DNA of 40,737 nt, from positions 194,950 to 235,686 of the forward strand of contig NZ_KI519429.1 of assembly GCF_000482465.1 (NCBI RefSeq), written 5' to 3'. Shown here piece after piece: positions 8,122 to 20,100 of this stretch. Each line of letters starts with the position of its first letter. Positions within the stretch are counted from its first letter, which is position 1. The notes under the pieces were generated by a model. That model did no database searches. It saw nothing but the letters and a program-made list of their open reading frames with translations, and was not told the origin of the DNA. Position numbers and translations under genes: made by a program. This DNA comes from Runella limosa DSM 17973 (GTDB lineage: Bacteria; Bacteroidota; Bacteroidia; Cytophagales; Spirosomataceae).

Positions 8122-10932
8122 TTATTCGACAGTGCGGCCATATTCTGAAGGAGACATTCCAAACTCTTCTTGGAACGATTTGGAGAAATAAGACAAACTT
8201 TCAAACCCCACTTGATACGCAATCTCTGAGACTGTGAGGGTATTTTGCTGCACCAATTGTGCCGCCCGTTGCAGGCGTATTTTGCGAATAAACTCGGTCG
8301 CAGAGGTACCCGTCAGGGCTTTTAATTTGCGGTGTAAATTGGTACGGCTTATGCCCAATTCTTTACATAATCCATCCACGTCGAAGTTACTTTCACTCAA
8401 ATGGGCATCAATCACCGCCCGAATGCGCTGAATAAATTGATTGTCCAGCTGTTGGGACACTTCGTTGCCTACCGCAGGTTCGTTGGGCAGCGTTGCCAAA
8501 CGCAAACTGAATTTTTCGCGGAGCAACCTGCGCTGCTGAAGCAAATTTTTGACCCGAATCACCAATTCGTCTTTATTAAAGGGCTTCTGAAGGTACTCAT
8601 CTGCCCCCAAGCCTAGCCCCTCCAGGCGGTCGGTTAGGGTGGCTTTGGCCGTCAACAATACCACAGGAATATGGCTCGTCCGTTCGTCGGTTTTTAGGCG
8701 TTCACACAGCCCAAACCCATCGAGGCGGGGCATCATCAAATCCGTTATGACCATATCAGGCACGTTTTGTAGGGCTATTTCCAGCCCTTGCTGCCCGTCG
8801 TTGGCTTCTATGATTTGGTATTGCGTCTCAAAAATCTTTCGAAGGTAGAGCCGCAAATCTGGGTTGTCTTCCACGATGAGCAACACGGGCTGGTCGTCGG
8901 CGGGAACAAGGTTTTGTTCTTGCGCCGCTTCGGTCAACAACAAAGAGATGGATGTATCGGTATGGCTGATTTCAAAGGTGGCCTCTGCGGCAGTCATGTC
9001 GGCGGGCGAAGCCATCAAAGCAAACTCTACCCGAAACGTTGTCCCTTTATTTACCTCACTTTTTACCGAAATACGTCCTTTGAGAATTTCCACGAGTTCT
9101 TTCACCAAAGCCAACCCGATTCCCGTGCCTTCATAGTTTCGATGCGAAGTATCGTCCACCTGATAAAAGCGGTCAAAAATGCGCGGAAGTCGCTGGGCGT
9201 CAATCCCGATTCCATTGTCGGACACCGTCAATATCACGTCTATCGTAGTTTCTTTGGGAATATATTCTACCTCTGCTCCGACCCTTCCGTTGGAGGGTGT
9301 AAACTTAAAAGCGTTGGACAGTAAATTGGTCGTAATTTTCTCCAGTTTGTCAGCATCAAATTGTGCGTCTAAACTTCGGTGACTTTGGTGGACGTTGAAG
9401 TGCAAGTTTTTATTTTGTGCTAACGTTTCAAACGAACCAAATATATACGAAAAGAATTGAGAAACATCCCCTTTTTTAGTTTCTACTTTCAGCTCGCCTG
9501 CGTCAAATTTGGACAAGTCCAACAACTGATTAATCAGCGCCTGAAGCCGATTGACGTTGCGTTGCATGACCTGCACAAGGTCTTCGTTGGGAAACTTTTT
9601 TCGTAAATCCGCCAAAGGCCCCACCAACAGGGTAAGCGGCGTCCGAAACTCGTGCGAAATATTGGTAAAAAACCGCGTTTTGAGCGTATCTAATTCCTGC
9701 AATTTTTCGGCCTCAAGTTTCTCGGTTAATAGCGCCTTTTCTGTCCGAATCTTGTCTTTTTCAGTAACATCAATAATTTTCCCCAACACCAACGACAAAG
9801 CGACGATTTCGATAAAATTGGTAAAATAAATGAGCGGATACGTCCACGAAAAATTGATAACTCCCAGCGCCTGAAGGTTTAGAAACAGAAAAGGAACCAA
9901 CGTAATAAAGCATGGAATCAGCAAATAACGATTAAATTTAATTTGTTTGATGATTGCATACAAAGTCGTTGAAATCAGGAGTGCTTCCGTAAAAAGAAAG
10001 AGGTAATTATTAAATTCGAGCAAATGCGTGCGCGGCCACCAAAAAACGGCCAAAACCTGTCCAATACTCAGCACAACAACGCTCAAAAACACCCACCGAA
10101 GCTTGGGAAAATGACGTGGCACTTGCAGCAAAGAATACATAAAGAGCGTGTAAGTAGCGGGCATAAGCTGATAAAAACCCGAATTGAGTACCTTAGCCAA
10201 CCACGGAATATCGCTAAAATAAGCCCCAATCAAGCCCATAGATCCCAAAACCGACAAGGTAACAATCACTGTATGAAAGGCATACCAGCGGAAGGAAGTA
10301 TTGCGGATGTACAACGCCAAAATGATGTTATAAAGCACCCTTAGCAGCTGGATTCCAATCTCCATCCAAATCGGCGCCAGGCTTGTTGACACCTGATCAA
10401 TATACACTTGATGGGTCATCAACGTGAGTTGTCCTACGACACTCTCATCGGCTTGCAAGCGAACGTAATACGTACTGACCTGATTTTTAGGCAATACCCC
10501 TAATCGAAAAACGGGCAATTGCCCTTGGTATTTTTTCTGGGCATGGGGCGTCAACATCCCACCGTATTGAATTTGCACAGTTCCGTCGGGTTGCTGCACG
10601 TACAAATCCACGTGATCTTTGAGCCCATCGCTCCATACCATATACCAGTTATTTTGGTCCAAACGGCTCTGATTATCCACCTGAACCTTAAACCAAAACA
10701 CATCTTTAGAAAAGGCATACTGAAACGCGGGCGCGCTAACAGGCATAAATTTCTGCTTTTGTACTTCCGTAAAACCCATTTTCTGGGTAGGGTCACGAAA
10801 CACCTCCGCAAATTGACTCAGGGTCACCGAAGATACACTGTCGCTAATTGTAATTGCCTTTTGCGCAAACAATTGTTGATAACCTATAAATATAAAGCAG
10901 ACAACAATTAGTTTAAAATTCATAACAGTCAA
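8122..10932 (-). CDS. Hybrid two-component system (7TMR-DISM sensor, kinase, receiver, AraC HTH); HTCS1
   Basis: This is a 936-residue protein. A signal peptide (aa 1-24) is followed by a 7TMR-DISM extracellular domain (about aa 30-170) and a seven-helix 7TMR-DISM membrane domain (about 185-395). A short coiled coil leads to the histidine kinase, with H427 in ISHEFRTP, an N-box (NLLSNAFKFTP) and G-boxes DNGIGI and GTGIGLALV. The receiver has phospho-acceptor D731 in TDLMMPR and a KPF lysine motif. The C-terminal AraC-type double HTH contains AYQVGFESLSYFSKSFQEEF. It should sense a periplasmic ligand (carbohydrate binding is common for DISMED2 domains), autophosphorylate, and bind DNA directly from the membrane. 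ATG 10923 is an alternative start. The gene stands 193 bp upstream of the giant gene, whose promoter carries 21-bp direct repeats. No SusC/D genes are nearby. Confidence 0.95.
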   Translation of the reverse strand: MTVMNFKLIVVCFIFIGYQQLFAQKAITISDSVSSVTLSQFAEVFRDPTQKMGFTEVQKQKFMPVSAPAFQYAFSKDVFWFKVQVDNQSRLDQNNWYMVWSDGLKDHVDLYVQQPDGTVQIQYGGMLTPHAQKKYQGQLPVFRLGVLPKNQVSTYYVRLQADESVVGQLTLMTHQVYIDQVSTSLAPIWMEIGIQLLRVLYNIILALYIRNTSFRWYAFHTVIVTLSVLGSMGLIGAYFSDIPWLAKVLNSGFYQLMPATYTLFMYSLLQVPRHFPKLRWVFLSVVVLSIGQVLAVFWWPRTHLLEFNNYLFLFTEALLISTTLYAIIKQIKFNRYLLIPCFITLVPFLFLNLQALGVINFSWTYPLIYFTNFIEIVALSLVLGKIIDVTEKDKIRTEKALLTEKLEAEKLQELDTLKTRFFTNISHEFRTPLTLLVGPLADLRKKFPNEDLVQVMQRNVNRLQALINQLLDLSKFDAGELKVETKKGDVSQFFSYIFGSFETLAQNKNLHFNVHQSHRSLDAQFDADKLEKITTNLLSNAFKFTPSNGRVGAEVEYIPKETTIDVILTVSDNGIGIDAQRLPRIFDRFYQVDDTSHRNYEGTGIGLALVKELVEILKGRISVKSEVNKGTTFRVEFALMASPADMTAAEATFEISHTDTSISLLLTEAAQEQNLVPADDQPVLLIVEDNPDLRLYLRKIFETQYQIIEANDGQQGLEIALQNVPDMVITDLMMPRLDGFGLCERLKTDERTSHIPVVLLTAKATLTDRLEGLGLGADEYLQKPFNKDELVIRVKNLLQQRRLLREKFSLRLATLPNEPAVGNEVSQQLDNQFIQRIRAVIDAHLSESNFDVDGLCKELGISRTNLHRKLKALTGTSATEFIRKIRLQRAAQLVQQNTLTVSEIAYQVGFESLSYFSKSFQEEFGMSPSEYGRTVE

Positions 10933-11084
10933 AATAGGGCAAGTAGCGTATTCTAGTGAAATAGAGCCACAAATAACGTCAAAATTTATTTTTAACCTAA
11001 GATTGTTTTTGCATACTTTTATTTTTATTCTTCTAAAAAGGTATATTTTTCATCCACCTTCCTAGTTCTCTCTTTTGCACGACA

Positions 11085-11123
11085 AAGGGTTGCCTGAATG
11101 TATCTTACACTCAAGCAACCCTT
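11085..11123 (-). terminator. Long stem-loop after the 3949-residue gene
   Basis: Arms at 11085-11102 and 11106-11123 pair over about 18 bp, with two G-U pairs in minus-strand RNA and a 3-nt loop. The hairpin starts about 24 nt downstream of the stop codon at 11147. The following T-run is short (TTTG), so this may be a weak terminator or an mRNA 3'-end stabiliser. Confidence 0.65.
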
Positions 11124-11146
11124 TATTAAGCTCCGCTAAATTTGGC

Positions 11147-14100
11147 TTACTGCCCCACCTTCACCACTTTCAAAGTAGTTTGTTTTTCGGAGGTCGATAC
11201 CTTCAAGAAGTACATTCCCGTCGGTAACTCGCTCACCCCAAACTCCTCTTGGTGTGTATTGGTCTCAGGAACAAATTGGCGACGCAACACCTCACGACCC
11301 GAAGCATCGGTTAAGGTAGTTTGCACTGCTTGCCCTTTGCTGTCTTGCACTTGGAGGCGGAGGATATTGGTGACGGGATTGGGAAGGACAGTGGCGAAAC
11401 TGTTCGGATTTAGATCCCTTCGGGATGACAAATTGGTTGCCATTTCCCTCGCTGCTCCCACGCCTACTCCATCTTTCGACTGGATTCTGAACCAGTATTC
11501 TTGGTAGGCCAGCACGTTGCCTTGTGGTTGGCGCGTTGAAGGATAGATACTGCCCCAACCCTTCATGTCCCAATAACGAATGCCGAGTTTGTATAAACCT
11601 TTCGGTAAACCTGCGTCATATACATTGCCGCCCGCACCGTTGTCTTGGTAGAAACCATACGCTGGGTGATTCTGGGCGTATAACTCCGTCCAGCCTTCGC
11701 GGTTGGCGTACATAAAATACGGCGCGTTGTTCTCGTGGGTGTTGAAGGAACGAATCACGCCCATCTCTGGCGTCGCCAACATGTCAAAAGTTAATGAACC
11801 GTCTGTACTCAAGCCGCAGGCTTCCACGTTGATTGTCCAGTAACGAGGCGCTATTTTGTTGGCATTTTCTACGTAAAATAACGTCGGATTCACTTGCGTA
11901 CTTTGCTCCAATTCAGGGCCACCGTCGCGCGTGATGAATTGGCTACTCCACAACGATTTATCGTTCGCAGGTTTCACCGCTGATTTGGTTTCACCTACGT
12001 TGATCAACGTCAACACAAAAGCATTCCAATAAATATCTTTACGAACACTTTCTGAACTTTGACAACCGCCTTCAAATAGACACTTCGCCCAGTACGTTTG
12101 CTTGGTGACGTTGTTGAACGCTACCTGAAAACTTGGCGCAGTTACACCTGTATTCCAAAATGTTTGGCTTCCCGCAGGACAGTTGGCCGAAACCGTTACC
12201 GTCGTTCCTGTGCAAACTATCTCTTGCGAAGCCGTAATTACGGGCGCTACTTGCGTTGGTGTCAAAGTAAACGTCACCACATTACTTTTCTCGCTCACGC
12301 AGCCATTTTCCGTTTGACAACGAGCGTAGTATGACGTCGTGGCACTTGGAACGGTTGATGGCAAATTGGGTAAAGCCACGTTCGTAGTTGCATTGTACCA
12401 AACTGTTCGCAAACTTCCACAAGTTGATTGTCCACTGAAACTAGCCGTCGCATCACAACTGCTTGTCGATGACAACGACACCGTCGGAGCCGTTGGAATA
12501 GTCACTAATTTTAACCGCATCACCCCCGATTCAGATTCTACGCAAGAAGGCGTTCCGTCTGATTTGCGGCAACGTACGCGGTAATTATGAAATTGATTAT
12601 CCACCAAGCCCGTTGGCACACCCGAAGAATACTCGCCCCCATCCACTGAGTAAAGTACGATTTCACCCGCTGCACAATTGGCATTGAACGTCAGCGGAAT
12701 TGTAACCAAACTACACACTTCTTTGGTCTCGCCTACGGCAACTGTTACGCCATCTACCACCAACGACACGTTTTGGGGAATAGAAGCACGGTTATTAATC
12801 GTCAATTCTATTACACCAGAATAGGTCGAAGCACAATTGGCATCGCAAGCCGCTTGGTAGCGGTGGGGTTGGTTATTGGATGGTTGGGAAACTGGGGCAG
12901 TTGCTGACCACGCACTCCACGCGCCACTGCCTACTTGCACGCGCCAAACGGGCGAACCCACCACACACAAACCCGAAACATTAAACTGTAAACTATTCAC
13001 AGGATTGGCATCCGTATCACACAAAACAGGGTTGTTGCCTTCGTTGAGGGTTTGTTGGAGCGTATTAAGGGTAATCGTAGGTTTGCCTTGAATAGCAACA
13101 ACCGTCGTCGCATTTACCCCTGCGCAACCGCCTGACGACGCGATCGAATACGTTACCGTGTAAGTACCCGCCGTGGATGTACTTGGATTAATTGCGCCCG
13201 TCGTCCCGTCAATACTCAAGCCCGAAGTTGAGCTAAATGTCCCACCGCTGCTGCCAGTCAAAGTGACTACTGCGCTTGTCAACGTTTTGCAGAAAGGTGT
13301 GCCCGCATAACTTATCGTTGCACTTAGGCTATTGATAATCGCTGCATTGTTATCGTTGCAATCTCCTGTCGTTGAAGTCAACTCGCTCGCGGCTTTGTAA
13401 TTCGTTGGACGTAAACATTGCGTCAAGGTCGCTCCGCTCGAATATCCATCGTTATCCAAGTCCGCGTACCACACCTGACCAGGCTTTTCCAAAGCATCGC
13501 TGTCATCGCAATCCGTATTGTTGCTTACATAGCCCGTGGGCTGACTGCAAGCTTGTTGGCTCACCGAAGCATTCCCAAAACCGTCATTGTCCGAATCCGC
13601 ATAATAAGTCGTTAAGACCCCTTCATCCACCAAACCATCACAATCGTTGTCAACTCCGTCGCACACCTCCGTTGCCCCTGGTTTAATGGCTGCATTGGCA
13701 TCGTTGCAATCTCCTGTCGTTGATGTCAACTCGCTCGCGGCTTTGTAACCCAATGGTCGAAGGCATTGCGTCATCGTCGCTGCCCCTGTTTCAGCATATC
13801 CATCGTTGTCACTGTCTTTGTACCACACCTGAATTGGCTTTTCCAAAGCATCATTGTCATCGCAATCTGTATTGTCAGTCACATAACCCGCTGGAGCACT
13901 ACACGCTTGCTGGCTCACCGAAGCATTCCCAAAACCGTCATTGTCGGCGTCGGCATAATAAGTCGTTAAGCCTCCCTCATCCACCAAACCATCACAATCA
14001 TTGTCAACTCCGTCACACACTTCCGTTGCCCCTGGTTTAATCGCTGCATTGGCATCGTTGCAATCTCCTATCGTTGAAGTCAATTCACTCGCTACTTTGT

Positions 14101-17100
14101 AATTCGTTGGACGCAAACACTGCGTCAAAGTCGCTCCGCTCGAATAACCATCGTTATCCAAATCCGCGTACCACACCTGACCTGGCTTTTCCAAAGCATC
14201 ATTGTCATCGCAATCCGTATTGTTGCTTACATATCCCGTGGGCTGACTGCAAGCTTGTTGGCTCACCGAAGCATTACCAAAACCGTCATTGTCGGCGTCG
14301 GCATAATACGTCGTTAAGCCCCCTTCATCCACCAATCCATCACAATCGTTGTCAACTCCGTCACAAACCTCCGTTGCGCCTGGTTTGATTGCTGCATTCG
14401 CATCGTTGCAATCTCCTGTCGTTGAAATCAACTCACTCGCGGCTTTGTAATTCGTTGGACGCAAACACTGAGTCATCGTCGTTCCACTCGAATAACCATC
14501 GTTATCCAAGTCCGCGTACCACACCTGACCTGGCTTTTCCAAAGCATCATTGTCATCGCAATCCGTATTGTTGCTCACATAGCCTGTGGGCTGACTGCAA
14601 GCTTGCTGACTCACCGAAGCATTCCCAAAACCGTCATTGTCCGCATCCGCATAGTAAGTCGTTAAGCCTCCTTCATCCACCGAACCATCACAATCATTGT
14701 CAACTCCGTCACACACTTCTGTTGCACCTGGTTTAATCGCTGCATTGTTATCGTTGCAATCTCCTGTCGTTGATGTCAACTCGCTCGCGGCTTTGTAATT
14801 CGTTGGACGTAAACACTGCGTCAAAGTCGCTCCACTCGAATATCCATCGTTATCCAAGTCCGCGTACCACACCTGACCTGGCTTTTCCAAAGCATCGCTG
14901 TCATCGCAATCTGTATTGTTGCTCACATAGCCCGTGGGCTGACTGCAAGCTTGCTGACTCACCGAAGCATTCCCAAAACCGTCATTGTCCGAATCCGCAT
15001 AATACGTCGTTAAGCCTCCTTCATCCACCGAACCATCACAATCATTGTCAACTCCGTCGCACACCTCCGTTGCACCTGGTTTAATCGCTGCATTGGCATC
15101 GTTGCAATCTCCTATCGTTGAAGTCAATTCACTCGCTACTTTGTAATTCGTTGGACGTAAACACTGCGTCAAAGTCGCTCCACTCGAATAACCATCGTTA
15201 TCCAAGTCCGCGTACCACACCTGACCTGGCTTTTCTAAAGCATCATTGTCATCGCAATCTGTATTGTTGCTTACATAACCCGTGGGCTGACTGCAAGCTT
15301 GTTGACTCACCGAAGCATTCCCAAAACCGTCATTGTCCGAATCCGCATAGTAAGTCGTTAAGACCCCTTCATCCACCAATCCATCACAATCGTTGTCAAC
15401 TCCGTCGCACACTTCCGTTGCCCCTGGCTTGATTGCTGCATTGGCATCGTTGCAATCTCCTGTCGTTGAAGTCAACTCGCTCGCGGCTTTGTAATTCGTT
15501 GGACGTAAACATTGCGTCAAGGTCGCTCCGCTCGAATATCCATCGTTATCCAAGTCCGCGTACCACACCTGACCTGGCTTTTCTAAAGCATCATTGTCAT
15601 CGCAATCCGTATTGTTGCTTACATAGCCCGTGGGCTGACTGCAAGCTTGTTGACTCACCGAAGCATTCCCAAAACCGTCATTGTCCGCATCCGCATAGTA
15701 AGTCGTTAAGACCCCTTCATCCACCGAACCATCACAATCATTGTCAACTCCATCGCACACTTCCGTTGCACCTGGTTTAATCGCTGCATTGGCATCGTTA
15801 CAATCGACCGTCGTTGAAATCAACTCACTCGCGGCTTTGTAATTCGTTGGACGTAAACACTGAGTCAAGGTCGCTCCGCTCGAATATCCATCGTTATCCA
15901 AGTCCGCGTACCACACCTGACCTGGCTTTTCCAAAGCATCATTGTCATCGCAATCTGTATTGTTGCTTACATAGCCAAGACCACAAGAGCCGATGAATGT
16001 CATGCTGTTGTTTGGGTCTCCAAATCCATCATTGTCAGTATCAGCGTAACAAACAACATTATTAATTACCGTTATCACCACATCATTCCCCGAACCTCCT
16101 AAGTAAGTAATGGTCGCCGTCAATCCACTTCCCCTAAAATTAGGAATCGTTGCTCCTTCCAATAAACCCGTAAATGTTCCTACAATGGCGTCACTACCGT
16201 CATTGTCCACAATGGTGAAGGTATTACCGCCTACGGGTACGTAAGTACCCGTCAAAAGCAAATTTACTCCCGAGAGGTCAGCTTCTCCTGTTATTTTGAG
16301 TTGGGTATAAGTACTAACCGTACCGTCACCTAAGGTGGCTCCATTGATGACGATGCTTAAATTACTGGCAAAAGACAGGGTACTTGCCGTTACATCTGTA
16401 CCGTCGAAGGTAGGCTTAACGGCTACTGATGAGAGTGACATTGTCCCTCCTCCCGTATTAAAACCACCGCCACTGATGAGCACATCCCCACCGCTAATCA
16501 ATTGTACGTTGGTACTGGCTGGGCGGGTGATGGCAGATGAAACAGTGATGTTTCCACTGTTGGCATGACCGATAACAAGCGTACCCGTCGTAATTTGATC
16601 GAGTTCAGTATCACTGAGCCCCAAGGGGCCACCTGTCGTATTGGTCGTCGAACCTAAATTGATAGCGACATTATTAGTGTATGGCCGCAACGTGGTGCTA
16701 CCCCCTGGTACTTGGGTACTGACCGTACCTGCCAAACTCATGCTATTGGCTATCAGTGTTATATTACCTCCATTGATGGCTGTCGTGATGGTTGCTGGAG
16801 ATTGATGATTGATACCAAAGCCACTTGACCCGCCCCCTTCAATACCTATTATTGTTATATCGCCTCCGCCTGAAGTAATTTGGGTGCCAGTATTAGATAA
16901 ATAAATTCCGATGTTATTATTTCCAGTACTTGCCCCCCCAGTACCCTGTACCATTACCGAACCATTTCCTCCAGCAGTAATTGTACCGCCAGATTCCTGC
17001 CAAACTCCATAATTATTATTGCCAGAGCTGGAACTACCACCTGTTCCTGTAACTGTCACATTGCCACCGCCAGACATAATCATAGTGCTTGTATTACCCG

Positions 17101-20100
17101 CCACATAGACACCCACATTAAAATTACCACTACCTGCGCCACCCGTACCAGTCACACTGACATTCCCGCTGCCACCCGCACTGATTGTTCCATTGGTACC
17201 TACAGCTACACCTCGGCAAGTGGAACTGGCACCTGCACTACCTCCCCAGCCTGTCACAGATACATTTCCCCCCAAAGAGGTGATACGTGCATTCGTACCC
17301 GCAACATACACTCCAATATTACCGTTGGCCGATCCAGCCCCCGCTGAACCTTCTATGGTAGCAGTGCCACTCGTACCACCACTGATTAGTCCACCATTCT
17401 GAGCAACTACTCCAAATTGATTGATGGCTGAATCGGTGCCACTTTTGCCCTTGACGCTGAGTGTACCAGTACCGTTGACCCGTACCGTAGCGCCATTGAC
17501 CGATACTCCAATGAAGTTGCCCGTGCTGGCCGTAGCCTGCTGATTGGCTTCCAGAGTCAAGTTGCCGTTGGTGGTTTCGAGTGAAGCAGTACCATTGCTA
17601 AAGACGATGTTGCGACTCACTTTTATCACCGCAGCACCAGTGCCAGAAAGCACTAAATTGGCGCTGTTGGTAAAAGAAACCTGATCAGTGCCAGGGGTAG
17701 CATTATCGTTTTGCAAATCCACGTCTAAATTAGCATCGGTGGCAAAAGTAATGTCACCGTTAAAATTCACTTGATCGTCTCCAATACCTCCGTTAATGGT
17801 TAAGCTGGGGAGTAGATTGGCAGAAGAAAATCCACCTACGTTGATAATATCATTACCAGCGGACGCATTTAGCGTGATGGAATTAGCTCCTGTAAGGGCT
17901 ACAATCGCTGGGAAGTTAACAATAGCCCCCCCATTCAATGAATAGGTACGACCCGTTACGTTAAATTGGATATTGGAACCGTTCTGCACGACATCAAGCG
18001 TTTCGCTATTACCCGAAATGTCCCTTATAATAATATCTCCATCTGTAGTAGAAATGGTATAATCAGCCGACTGTACCGTCAAGGTAAACGAGGCGTCAGT
18101 CGTTGTATTGCAGTTATCGGCCGCTCGAACGGTGACCGTGTAGGTACCTGCGGGTACGTTGTTGGGTACGGTCACTACACCTGTCACGTTGTCCACCGTC
18201 AAGGTAGCGGGTGCCGTTGTAGGCGAAACACTTTGTACGATAATGCCAGAGATGCTGCCGTTATCGGAAGGTCCAGTAGTTGGGCTGACGGTGGTCGCGT
18301 TGCCAAAATTGACGGAAGCATTGCTGTAGGTTAATACAGGGGCTGTATTGGCCGTCACGGTGACAGCCAGGCGGTTAACGCTTTCGCAACTATTCAGCAT
18401 TTGGGACGCATAATAGATGGTTCCGTTTGTGAGCAAAGTGTTTGTGGCCAATAAATTCCCATTGGTAGCCGCATCATACCATTTTAGAGCAGTTCCTGTA
18501 GCGACTAAGTCAGAGATGGTGGCCCCTGAACAGAAAGTTTGGGTGGCACTTCCAGTAGGGGCGGCAGTGGTCAAAGCGGAACAGTTTACAGTAACAGTAA
18601 AAGTACAAGTCGCCGTCGTGCCGTTGGCATCGGTGGCAGTCATCGTAATCGTATGATTTCCAACACCCAAACTCGTCCCGACACTCGGATTTTGGGTGAT
18701 TGAAACCGTGCCGCAGCCGCCAGAAGTGCTGGTGATGCCCGTGAAATCTGCCAAAGTATATGGAGCAGTCCCCGTCTGGTTGACTGGGCAGGTGATGGTC
18801 AGACCTGCGGCGGCGGATTGCAATTCGTGTACGCCCATATCAACCATCGTTCCGAAAGGTCGAGCGTTTCCAAAAAGGTCGGTCGCGGGTGCACCCGTGT
18901 TCGTTCCGCGGTTCAAAACGGGCGAGCAGTTTGTGATGTGAAAATCACCCGCCGTCGAAGGCGCGGTGGCGGGGTCGAGCAGAGTGATAAAATTCGGGTA
19001 ATTTGAATTTGTCGCATTTGGGATGCCATTGAGGTTGCCCGTTCCGCTGGGGGTTTGGTTTTGGATGAGGGAGTAGGTAATGACGGGCGTGGAGGTAAAG
19101 TTAGTGATAGACGAAGAGGCTGAACCCAAGCCGTTGTTGTCTTGATTGTTCCAAATAACGCAGTTTTGGATAATGCAATTTGACTGATCGTTCATCATAC
19201 CGCCCCCCAGCAAGTTGATGGAGCGGTTACCAGAGATGACGCAATTGATAAAACTGGGATTGGACTCATTGTTTCGCACGCCACCACCGTATTGAAGGGA
19301 GCGGTTTCCAGCAATAAGGCAGTTGGTCAGTGTGGCGTTAGAACCGCTAAAATTGGCGATTCCGCCACCGTTGGAACTACAATCGTTTCCAGAGATAATG
19401 CAATTAGATAATTGTGGTGAAGAATTACTATTGTATATTCCTCCCCCACTATTTCTGTCAATATTCACTGATTCTACCGTAATGTTGCTGCTCCCGTTAG
19501 CATTCCCTTTCTCGACCTTGAACCCGTCCAAAACGGTCGTACTGGCATCGCTGACGGACAAAACTACATGGTAAGCGTTGTCAGAATTATTGCCCGATGT
19601 GCCTATGTCTCCACTCAAAATCGTGGAGTTCGTTATCCAGTTTCGTTGACTGAGCAGGGTTTCCGTCCCAACAAAACCGCCGTAGATTTTTACACCATTT
19701 TTCAAATAAAAAGTCTTGTCGCGCGAATCGGTGGGCAAGATGTTCCCGAAAGGGTCTTTGGTCGGCAGGTAGGTACCCGCTTTTACCCAAACCTCCTGAC
19801 CGCTGCTGGCAACATCAATCGCATCCTGCAAATTTTGAAAAGCACAAGCCCAAGACTTACCGCTGCCGCCGCTTGCTGCTGACCCATCCACATACCAAAC
19901 TGGATTGGAAGGAGTCGTAACGGTGAAAGTCCGTTGGCAAGTTTGGTCGGCCTGGCAGCTAAGGTCTAGGGTAAAAGTAACAGTCGTCGAACCTCCGCAA
20001 GCAGACGGTGCGCCCGTGTTGTTGTTTGTCAAAACCGCGCCGCAGCCGCCAGAAAAACTGGCAGTCGCCAACCATGTGCTAAACGCAGCATTCACAGCGG

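Noticed and set aside
8788-9324. A 178-codon plus-strand open frame opposite HTCS1.
   Set aside because: It lies opposite the kinase and receiver domains of a well-supported gene, and its translation resembles no family I know.
13372-15996. Repeated open frames of about 104 codons on the plus strand across the MopE repeat array.
   Set aside because: They are antisense shadows of the 348-bp repeat, repeating with the same period; the His/Ser/Arg-rich translation has no protein-like features.
13333-16052. Regular repeats that could be mistaken for a CRISPR array.
   Set aside because: The units are 348 bp, coding, and have no short repeat-spacer pattern; no cas genes are nearby.
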